NCBI GenBank assembly: GCA_021234155.1
Contig: JAJEKV010000010.1
Coordinates: 11,864,359 to 11,928,358, forward strand
DNA from: Isoetes taiwanensis
Taxonomy: Eukaryota; Streptophyta; Lycopodiopsida; Isoetales; Isoetaceae
Length of the DNA stretch: 64,000 bases
Direction of reading: 5' to 3'
Shown: piece by piece, positions 31,736 through 40,368 of the stretch
Layout: the number at the start of each line of letters is the position of its first letter
How positions within the stretch are numbered: position 1 is the first letter of the stretch
Program-made: the position numbers and the translations under genes
Notes under the pieces: model-generated
What the model saw: only the letters and a program-made list of their open reading frames with translations
What the model was told of the DNA's origin: nothing
Databases searched by the model: none

Positions 31736-33788
31736 CTGTGATAAACCCATAAGCCATTAATATTAGTTCATGAAAAAAAAAAAAAACATCAAAGTTAAAA
31801 AGCAATAGACAATATTTTAGCCTCCACACATCATGCAAATATATGCAGCATAATAAGTAATCTCTCTAGGCGACAAAGAAAATAGACCTAGGCCATTTTG
31901 TTTTCAGGTTCTCCAATTTCGTATTTTAATCTGCAGCTAGAGATTTTGATTGCAAATGCGCTTGATTTTTGGTGTATTGTCATTGCAAGGGTTCTTATTC
32001 TGAGTATAGCAAACGACACTTTCTGACAATATCTAGAAACACCTTTTTCCTAATTATGCATTACCATGCATCCAATAGGCACTAGGCACTGAGTAAAGAT
32101 ATCCAGCTAGGAAGGTTAGTTGCTTGGTGGCTTGAAGAAGCTCCTCCTCCGCTTCTATAAAACATCCAGCATGATCCATAGAAGGTAAAGTGGCTTAAAT
32201 ATAATTGCGTGGAATCAAAATTACTACTTCAGACCCATCATTTAAAAATAGCTTCATGTGTGAATGCGAAAGATGTTCCCAATCATATGATGCGACGTTT
32301 TTGAAAGTAAAAAGTGCGTGTAGCTTATTTTGTTGCATAGAGCAAGAGTCGGTCGTCTTTGGAACATATGGCAAAGCATATTCATAAAGAGGGTAAACCT
32401 GGTTTATATTATAAAGCTGGCTTTGGCGTGTACAAATTTTTGAACAGTTCCGCTGATGTTAACAAACTTTTAAGTATGACCAGAATACTCTGCAATTTCC
32501 AAATCCCTAGCATGATATGGACCATTTGAGTAGTGGCTTGATGTAATATATGTTAAATTTAAAGGATACACACTTCTCAATTTCCATGCTTTGCCGCAGC
32601 AGATATTGAACAATCAACTCAGCCATGGAAAATCAAACAAATGGTCCAATCTACTCTTGACCAATCAGACTGGAATTCAAAGTTTGCAGAAGACAAACAG
32701 AATCGTTGAGAAGCAGTTTTGTTATGTTGTGGTCTCCGAGCTTCTTTTTCGATGGAGCTGTGGCTTGCACTGCAGAATCTGTTTGTTGATTATATAACCA
32801 CCTCAGCTAAAATACCAGTATGTTACATGATCGAACATACTTAAAACCTAGTACATGTTCTACCCTTCAGACCCAAGCTAGATATTAACCTTTCAGGTCA
32901 GATGATATTCTGCAAAATACCAGAATATTAGGATGAGAGAAATATGTCCAGGTACAGTATCATGTGTTATTTCAAAAAAGCTAAGGTATTATCAAACAAA
33001 GAAACGTCACTTCAAGCACGACCAGATAGTAACAGAAACAACATCTTATAGAAACAACATCGATGCTGTTTGAGCTTTTCGCCCTTCACTTTGCATGTCA
33101 TCATAAACACAATAGATATTTTTTTTTTCCAGCTAAGAGCGTCCAATAGATGCTGCCCTAAACATTTAATCCTATATGCATCCATTAAATGAGCATGGAT
33201 GCTAAGAAGTTAAACATTCATGATGAGGTCTGGAAGCCTTCTCTTAGGTATACAAGAACGATCTGTTCTAGTTTGATCATCCTTGTCATCAGGTCAGCAA
33301 CACAACTTCATTACGCATCAACCTATTATCTGAGCTACATGCATGAATGGCCATAATAATATCAAGTTACAGACCTACTTAGTTGTATGAATCTCCTGAA
33401 AGCCCCAGTCAAACAATACAATTATTATATTCACATACAATACTAGTTGTGAACTCTTGTATTTCATTTGTTCTCGTGGACTTCTTGCATTGAGACCTCG
33501 ACTCCTAAAGTATGGCATTGCTAAAAGATTCTCAAAGTCCCTGTTAAATCTTGCAGGATGCTGAAGCCCTGTAGATTTGTCATATTTCTTTAAACAAACA
33601 ATCTGACAGCGGTATGTTACCATGTCTATAAGCCCAAGGACCCACCTTACTACTTAAGACCCTATATTATCCATATGCAAAGCTTATAGCCATTAGCATT
33701 TCAGTTTAATCAGTCTGCAACAGGCAGAAAGTGACTAGATGACTCCAGCCCATGCCAAGTTGAGACCAACATGCACCACACTAGATGA
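31736..33788. other. AT-rich stretch, one unidentified exon-like piece
   Basis: No gene could be assembled. A minus-strand frame near 33568-33430 (LQHPARFNRDFENLLAMPYF, then RSRGLNARSPREQMKYKSSQ) is preceded by a CTACAG acceptor-like site and looks protein-like, but it was not identified and its phase does not fit the exons at 35.8-36.5 kb. Confidence 0.35.
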
Positions 33789-34633
33789 ATATGTAGCATA
33801 ATAACAGGGGGTTACTTTTAGATTTTTATACGCTTTTTCACATGGTTTTTCTATGATTTCGTTGTTGTATTCGTTGAGGTGTACTAAATAGTATTTCTAG
33901 AGTGCACCTTTTATGGGCCGTTGATTTTCGTTGGTTGGAACAATCCGAGGGTTGTTGTCTTTCTCTGCATGTGTTTGTGCATGAACACTACGCATGTGTA
34001 TGCATGTGCATGTGCACATGCATGTGCATGTGTGTGCATGTGTATTGTGCATGTGCAAGTGCAAGTGCATGTGCATGTGTGTGCATGTGTGCATATGCAT
34101 GTGTACTTGCCCTCTTGGATTCTTATTGCCGGAGTGGATTTTACTACCACGAGATGGTACAAAGGTATTTATTTTTTAATGTTTCTTCAGTTAGCATAAT
34201 GTTTTTTTTTACGAGGTATTGGTTTCCTGATTCTACAATGTAGTCTTCGCGAAAACCCCTTTTGTTTCCTTCCTAAGATTTGCCGGCAGATTCAAGTTTA
34301 GGCCCTCTGTTTGCTTCCAACTCTTGGATATTCCCCGGCACGGATTGTTCATAGCAGCCGACCTTTAGCTTCAATCAACAAACGGATTCTTATGCACACA
34401 ACAAAGCGGATTATTCCCGCCCTTTTCCATGTCACGCAGATCGGTCAAATAGTGGCCACAAGAATGCATTTATATTGTAGGTTTGGAACTTTAATCGAAC
34501 CATAAGGTGAATCATGCATTACCTTTAAGCTAGAGATGGAGCATTCAAAATCATATGGATTGATAAACAATGGTGTCATTGTGAAAGAGAAATAGTTGTA
34601 GCGGAAGTAACAATATGTAGCATAATAACAGGG
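33789..34633. repeat. 845 bp segment bounded by a 21 bp direct repeat
   Basis: ATATGTAGCATAATAACAGGG occurs at 33789-33809 and 34613-34633. The segment starts GTTACTT just inside the left copy and ends with the complement (AAGTAAC) just inside the right copy. This may be an insertion with an unusually long target duplication, or an unequal duplication. Confidence 0.5.
33985..34110. repeat. GTGCAT-type alternating purine-pyrimidine microsatellite
   Basis: This consists of about 125 bases of GTGCAT/GTGTGCAT words with few interruptions. The strictly alternating purine-pyrimidine pattern favours Z-DNA. It is open in several frames on both strands only because the repeat lacks stops; these frames are not genes. 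Confidence 0.9.
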
Positions 34634-34913
34634 TTTTTTTTTTTTTGTGTTGCAAATTTTATGACTTTTCGTAATAATGGGATCAATCTGCTCTATTTTT
34701 ATGGTAACTTTTACTTATGTTCTATTTGTTTTATTGTCATCAAATTCAAAAGTCGCAAGTGATGAAAGCCTCAAATGAATTCTAGTTTTTTCCGGTTTGA
34801 ATTCTAAAATTTTTGTCACACGGGGGAGGGGGTCGCTCTAAAGGCCCCGAAGGGGCAAAAAAAAAAATTTTGCAACACAAACCATTAATATCCAACATGT
34901 AAAATTAAATCCC

Positions 34914-34985
34914 CCAACACATAACAACCAACACATAACAACCATTGACATTAACAACCAACACATAACTACCATTGACATTAAT
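34914..34985. repeat. Short tandem repeat of AACAACCAACACAT words
   Basis: CAACACATAACAACC and ACCATTGACATTAA recur two to three times across 34914-34985, immediately left of the inverted-repeat element at 35030. Confidence 0.75.
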
Positions 34986-35029
34986 TAATACAACCATTGG
35001 GTCCAACACATTTAAATTAAAATCCCCCT

Positions 35030-35327
35030 TAAACCCCCTTTGGTTTGGGTGCATATTCACACGGGGTGACGAGGGCGTGGCGAGAGCCCTCATAATTGTA
35101 TTTTGCACGTACGAAAACAACATCATATAGTATTCCGCTTGAAATCTTATAGTATTTTGCGAATCTTGTTATACAGTATAGCAAATTTTGTACTTGCATA
35201 TCCCACAAACGAGGAACTTTACGTACGGTATAGATTAAGGAATAAGGGGTGAATATGCCTATCCAACAGCTCTCGTTGCCCAGAGTCACCCCCCGTGTGA
35301 ATATGCACCCAAACCAAAGGGGGTTTA
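35030..35327. mobile_element. MITE-like element, 41 bp terminal inverted repeats
   Basis: A 298 bp element starts TAAACCCCCTTTGGTTTGGG, continues TGCATATTCACACGGGG and ends with the same sequence inverted; two extra bases in the right arm are the only visible difference. A flanking TA on each side could be a two-base target duplication. The interior has no recognisable protein. The superfamily cannot be fixed from TIR sequence alone. Confidence 0.75.
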
Positions 35328-35786
35328 CACACTTACATGATAAAGCCTTAATGATTTATCAAGTCAATTTGTATTAGAATACAAGGCAGCATATAACTCA
35401 TGATTTACAAATCAATACTAGATCCATACATAATTAGAGAAAGATAAAGACATTAGAACTAGCCATGCCCTTAGATCTAAGTTAACATCCAGTTCAGACT
35501 GGCTAAGAGGTCAGAGATAGATGTTAAGCAAGAAATTGGCTCTCTGGCCTGGATATGGACATGTGATTTATCCGATTCACATATACAAGGTATAATATAC
35601 TTGATAGTTAATTATCATATTATATTTTTTCCTGCCTACATTTGGGTAGCAACTAGAAGAGATCCACTAGACTTTATCTTATGTTAACTAGCTCTGCCAA
35701 AAAGGTTGCAAAATATCACCGAATTTAAAACTGAGCATAATCACCTAAATAAATGCAAATCTCAGACCACTCAAATAAATCCAGAC
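35328..35786. other. AT-rich stretch, no gene recognised
   Basis: Sequence between the MITE-like element and the exon at 35787. It would be intron if the unidentified gene to the right continues leftward. Nothing else was seen. Confidence 0.4.
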
Positions 35787-35921
35787 CTGAGTGAAGCCGT
35801 TTGTGTCATCTTTAATGTCATCGGCATTGTACGTTTGTTTGATAGGAAAACTACTACTCAAAGCACCATCATAGTCTTGTGTATCGAACGTAGCACCGGC
35901 TGAATGTCCAAGCTTTATATC
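35787..35921 (-). CDS. Exon of an unidentified minus-strand gene (second of two)
   Basis: This is an exact 45-codon exon: an AAAG acceptor, then DIKLGHSAGATFDTQDYDGA, LSSSFPIKQTYNADDIKDDT and NGFTQ, ending at CAG/GTCTGG. Its phase (0) matches the donor of the exon at 36356-36462, which argues that both are real and joined. The product was not recognised; it is hydrophilic with no membrane segment. Confidence 0.45.
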
Positions 35922-36355
35922 CTTTGGAAAGCCCCAAACAATTAAGATGTTTCATTTGGATCTAAATATCACAAAACTAACTAGTGAACTCGTGCATATC
36001 CATAAGATTATTCCCATGTCCAGATCTGCATAGATCTTAGTCCACCACCATTACACGACCAGATTAATTAACTTCAATGTAAAACTCAATCGTGCTGAAA
36101 TTCTTATATCATCGGACTTATATTATGGAAGGAAATAATGTCATATTATCAGATAGAAAGAACATGAAATATCCAAACATGTTGCACTCGATTTTGTTAT
36201 CAAAGAAAAGACGAAATAACATTTACAATGAAAAAAAAATACAATTCCTCCTCTTCTTTAACCTTGTAGCTTTCGTCTGGCAAAATATCATTCATACAGT
36301 GGAAAATGAATAAAATTCCCCTACGGAAACCCATTTGTTTAATCTTCCAGCTTAC

Positions 36356-36462
36356 CTGATCACTTGTAGTCTTGTTATCAAGCCGCCAACCCATATAAAT
36401 GTGCAAAAAGCCTTCTAGTGGGGTTGATAGTGCACAAAATCTTTGATGCTCAGAAAGCCAAC
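36356..36462 (-). CDS. Exon of an unidentified minus-strand gene (first of two)
   Basis: The acceptor GAACAG is followed by WLSEHQRFCALSTPLEGF, LHIYMGWRLDNKTTSDQ, and a strong CAG/GTAAGC donor. Exon length is 2 bases plus 35 codons, ending on a codon boundary that joins in frame with 35921-35787. No initiator Met is present, so there should be an upstream exon above 36470. Confidence 0.45.
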
Positions 36463-36696
36463 CTGTTCAGTCCCAAAATTTGGAATTTGTTCCGGAGCTT
36501 CGTACAAAGAAGGAACTGGGTTAGAAGGTGTGGCAAAAACAGCACATTGTGACAAGATCCTAGCTCATCTAAACACTCCAACAAAGAGTTCTGTCTATCT
36601 TGCCAAATAGCCGATTGAAACATCACCGACCCACAACGAAGGTGACTGCTAGGTTACAGGCAACAATAGGTTTGGAGCAGTTTCCAGAATATCATA

Positions 36697-36765
36697 GGTA
36701 TATTCCAGTATATACTTAGAATATGCCAGAAACCCACACGAGCGAGGGTTTGCCCCCTTGGGGCA
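36697..36765 (+). repeat. Dispersed repeat, copy 2 (pairs with 26465-26545)
   Basis: TATACTTAGAATATGCCA, AAACCCACA and GGGTTTGCCCCCTTGGGGCAA appear in the same order as copy 1. It lies just left of the Crypton-like locus and might mark part of its surroundings or of an older insertion. Confidence 0.7.
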
Positions 36766-36837
36766 AAATCAGGTTTTAGCCCTCATGGGAAGCCGCCCTA
36801 ACCAGGAATTTCCCACTACCTCGGGTTTACATTGTTA

Positions 36838-36929
36838 GGGGTAATGTTTGGCCAGAGGCCATTACGCGGGGTAAGGCCACCTAGCGAGCCCGGATGTTCG
36901 GCCAGAGGCCATTACGGTAAAGGCCACTG
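36838..36929. repeat. Duplicated palindromic motif at the left of the Crypton-like locus
   Basis: GTAATGTTTGGCCAGAGGCC followed by ATTAC is an imperfect palindrome. A close copy (GTTCGGCCAGAGGCCATTAC) starts about 50 bases further on. A third short palindrome, CCCCAACGAAATGTTGGGG, overlaps the left inverted repeat at about 36985-37003. Tyrosine recombinases act at short inverted arms, so these are candidate recognition sites by inference only. Confidence 0.5.
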
Positions 36930-36988
36930 GCGGAGGGAGGGCGATGGCGGTCGCGCTCTGGCAATGGCCTTCTTTCGAACATTCCCCA

Positions 36989-37015
36989 ACGAAATGTTGG
37001 GGGTAGGCCACATTT
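36989..37015 (+). repeat. Left inverted repeat of the Crypton-like element
   Basis: A 27 bp arm pairs with 40153-40178 on the opposite strand. It overlaps a small palindrome. Confidence 0.75.
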
Positions 37016-37739
37016 CGCACGTGTGGCCGAATTTTACGACGAAAGTTTGGGACAGAATTTTTCGTCACTCCACATTTTTGGCTATGGCGAGGTCGGCTAT
37101 GGCGGTCCGTTAGCCGCTTAGCTTCCTCGTCGACTTTTTTGCTTGCTGGAGCATCTTTTTGTGTTTTGCGGACCTTCTGGTGCTGATTTTAGCGGTAGCG
37201 CCTCGATTTTGGAGTGGCGCCAGCATCATTTTTGTTGATTCAGCATCATTTCAGTGGCGCCAGCATCGTTCTTGTTGATTGAGCAGTTTCTGACAGTGTT
37301 TTCAGAGGTTTGCCATGATTATCCTTCGATTTTCATGATGATCATTCGATTTTTGGTATAATTTTTGTGAAATCATGCGTCCTAACATGTTTTTCTTGCA
37401 GATTTTGTCGCCTGGAGGTACATGCAACTGTAGAGTATCATTTCTTGCGAAAGATTTTGATATTTTGGCGAAATCTTCAGGTAAAGTCACGAGTTCTTCT
37501 TATTTTTTCATGTTTCTACGATAAAGTTTACTGATCCGTGTGCTTTTTGTACAGATCTGTCTCTTGGAGTAACATGCAAGGCTATCCCGACCTTTCTTTC
37601 TTGCTTTTGTGCTTTCTTGCAAGCCTATCCCGACCTTTCTTATTTGCTATGCAGATTAGTCTGTTCCGTGCAAAATTTTGTGCTTCTATCTTGAGCTTTT
37701 TGCGTTATCCCTAATATTTCGCGTGTAGATCGGTCTGTG

Positions 37740-39832
37740 ATGGCTAAATACCTTGTTTTCATGGCCTTTTTATTTTTCTTTGTGAACATTATCGCTTATA
37801 AGGTTCTGTTCTTTGTCTGGCCTGTAAAGATGGATGCATCTGTAGATCAGATAGGTGCCATAGATTATCAGAGTGCCATAGATGATCAGATGGCTGCTGA
37901 GACGTGGCATTCCTTTGCCATTCTTTCTGGTGTTGATGAGGACGAAGTTTGTGAAGATGTTGATAAGTTTTTGGAAGCCTTTCCTTCTGATAAGATTGAT
38001 GAGTTTGCTGCTGAAATAAAGGACAGTGATTGGTATAATGTGGAGAACAAGGATAAGGATGAGTTTTTAGCTTTAGATGAAGAACTGATGAAGGAATCAG
38101 AGTCTGGTGGTCGGGATAGGTCTATTGGGGTGTCTATTTGGGCCAGAAAACGTTTTGATAATTGGAGGAAGGCATTTGGTCTTGATACTAGTGTTCCTAT
38201 CGAAGAGATTCCATTGAAGGAGTTAAATGATATGCTGGTGAAGTTTATGCTTCAAGTGAAAAAGAAGAATGGAGATCTGTATCCTGCTGGCAGGTAACTT
38301 TTCTATGCAATTTTTTAATTTGGTTTTATGCTGACTGTTTGTGTTTGCAACCTTAGTGTTCTATACAGGGCTATTGGAAGAATGATCAGGAAGCATCAAG
38401 AGAAAAGGATTGGAGAGACAGGCAAACAGGAAGTGAGGTTTAATATAATTACAAATGAAATTTTTACTCGAGCTACGTATGCTTTTGTCTTAGCTGCCAG
38501 GAGGTCTAGGGTGCAAGGTGTTGGCACTAAAACTGTTAGGGCACCTTCTATCGGTTCTTTTTAGAAAGGGATTTTCTGTTAGCGCATGTAGATCATCGAT
38601 GACATTTAATCGTATCGCTTCTAAACGTAAACGCCTGTTTTTTACCTTTGTTCAAGGTTTGGGATTAGGGCAGCGACAGAACTTTATAATTTGCTAGATA
38701 CTGATCTTTCTCTTGGTAGTGATGACTGTGGTGAGTTTATAGAATACAGTAAGAGGGAGACTAAGAATTATCAGGTAACTGCAACAAGATATGATATGCC
38801 AAACCATCCGCCCATCTCTAGCCATTTTAGGGAGACTGTTCGCACGCATGAGGCGTACACAAGATTTTGTGATGACTTTAGCAATATATGAGGCATATGC
38901 CTGCCAAGATACTGATGAACCTAGGAGTTTGTTTCTGACTTCTATCAACAGGCCTGCTGGAAATGTAAGTACTTGAATTTTTTTATGTTAGTTCTTAGTT
39001 TGAGATTCAAGTTTTATTACTAATTATTGCTTTTCAGGTCTGGTATTCCACCAATAAAGTTGGACTGAAGATGATAAAATCTTGGCTTAAGACAATGGGA
39101 TCTTTAATTGATCATGGGAGATTTTAATAAACTGACGCTGTAACCGTTACACGATTGGCGATGGCAGGAGTTCCTGCTGAGGTCGGCATGAGAATCACAG
39201 GGCATCGATCTCTTGAAGCGTATGAAAAGTAAGTTGACATTAATTTGTTTCTGTTTGTTTCTGTTTGTTTCTTAGGTATGACAGTAATTTGTGTTTGTTT
39301 CTTAGGTATGACAGGACGAAAGATATTCAGATGCGTGCTGCTATGTCCATTATATCTAATCCAGTTACTGAAACTGGTGCTCCGAGGACTTATGAATCAG
39401 TTTTAGCTGCTGAAATTCAGAAGAAACAAGTTAATGATTGTGCTGGTTCATCTTCTGCTCCATCTCGTGTTTTGGTTGCTGTTGATCCAAATGGCAGTTC
39501 CGGGTCACAAAGAAACCGTGGAAGCGATCAAGTTGATTAAGGGGAAGGAAATTGCTATGCCAGCAATTTGTGTTTCTATTGCAGGTTTTGGAGATGATAA
39601 AGAAAATGCTAGTTTCTATGAGGGTATTTCTGATGAAGCTCTATTGGATTTGAAAATCCCATCTTCAAAGACTCTTGTCACTGGTAATTCTCTGCAGCAC
39701 GTTTCTGGATTTTCCTTCTTGGGAAGTGTGAGCAACTGTTTGTTCATTCAGTGCACTGATGCCAGTCAGATTAAAGACGCACTCCACAAATATCATGGCC
39801 AATCTGATAAGTCTTGTAATCCTGATATCTGA
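37740..39832 (+). pseudogene. Spliced Crypton/DUF3504-type tyrosine recombinase, broken
   Basis: Exon 37740-38293 ends IWARKRFDNWRKAFGL, IEEIPLKELNDMLVKFMLQ and KKKNGDLYPAG. A 63 bp intron leads to 38357-38564: SVLYRAIGRMIRKHQEK, RRSRVQGVGTKTVRAPSI. These match the N-terminal DNA-binding half of Crypton/DUF3504 recombinases (YPAGSL..I). After frame slips near 38565-38650 comes GIRAATELYNLL...FIEYSKRETKNYQ (catalytic Arg block, 38652-38776). FLTSINRPAGN ends at a 38964 donor, and VWYSTNKVGLKMIKSWLK begins at 39038. The HxxR box region (39125-39160) has two stops. AMAGVPAEVGMRITGHRSL, then EAYEKYDR, span a third intron (39229-39305). A C-terminal tail continues to 39832 with one frame change. 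The first ORF starts with a hydrophobic segment, so the true start may be further in. Family call by recalled motifs. Confidence 0.62.
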
Positions 39833-40152
39833 TAAAACTTGTTGAATGCCTTTATGGCAATTGAAACTTTTTTTTTTTGAATGAAACTTGTAATCAATTG
39901 CAGATTGCTTGAAGCACTGCAAAATTTTGAATGGAAACTAGAATTTTGAATCAAAAGTGAATGTATTGCTGAATTTATAATTTTGAATGTATTGGTGAAT
40001 GTAATTCTGGTGAATTGTAAAGAATTTAATTGAATAGTGCTGGCAGAAGCACTGCCAGATGGCACTAGCTAGGACAGCTGGCACTAGCCCTGCCAGGTGT
40101 CACAGGAATGTCACAGAAAATTATAGGATGTAAAAGACACGATAATATCAAG

Positions 40153-40178
40153 AAATGTGGCCTACCCTAACATTTCGT
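40153..40178 (-). repeat. Right inverted repeat of the Crypton-like element
   Basis: A 26 bp arm complementary to 36989-37015. Just outside it, TATTGTTATGCCCGTAA occurs twice in tandem (about 40179-40214). Confidence 0.75.
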
Positions 40179-40368
40179 ATTGTTATGCCCGTAAAGTATT
40201 GTTATGCCCGTAACCGGCTAAAATCGTCTTAACTTCGTGGGCACCCTTTTGAAACTTTAACGTCGTGCGTCGATCTCGCACAACCCACGACTCAGATTGT
40301 CCACCATATCTTCTCAGAATTTACAGCTCAATGATCGAGTTGAGAGGATCCATTATCAGACCACAAGA

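Larger units (their letters stand above)
36989..40178 (+). mobile_element. Crypton-like tyrosine-recombinase element bounded by inverted repeats
   Basis: A 3.2 kb segment encodes a spliced tyrosine recombinase on the plus strand. It is bounded by inverted repeats at 36989-37015 (ACGAAATGTTGGGGGTAGG, then CCACATTT) and 40153-40178 (the complement, one mismatch and one one-base gap). No target duplication is obvious outside them, which fits recombinase-mediated rather than DDE integration. No RT, RNase H or zinc-knuckle protein is present, which argues against DIRS and Ngaro. Several frame breaks make the copy look dead. Terminal inverted repeats are not typical of Cryptons, so the true ends may lie outside them. 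Confidence 0.6.

Noticed and set aside
31562-31750. Treating the peroxiredoxin ORF as a complete small gene
   Set aside because: The first and last codons of that frame lie outside canonical splice sites, so only 31585-31735 is supported as an exon.
33897-34243. Overlapping open frames on both strands with HMHTCTC or CMCMC-type proteins
   Set aside because: They are translations of the GTGCAT microsatellite, open in several frames only because the repeat lacks stop codons.
34632-34880. Possible MITE with GTGTTGCAAAATTT-type inverted ends next to T and A runs
   Set aside because: The complementary part is only about 15-17 bases plus homopolymers, and no target duplication is visible; it is too weak to list.
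36832-37113. 93-codon plus-strand frame at the left end of the recombinase element
   Set aside because: It consists of the palindromic, GC-rich repeat units; its composition reflects the repeats.
36989-40178. DIRS or Ngaro retrotransposon instead of a Crypton-like element
   Set aside because: No RT, RNase H or gag sequence lies in or near the segment, and the N-terminal recombinase half fits DUF3504/Crypton better.
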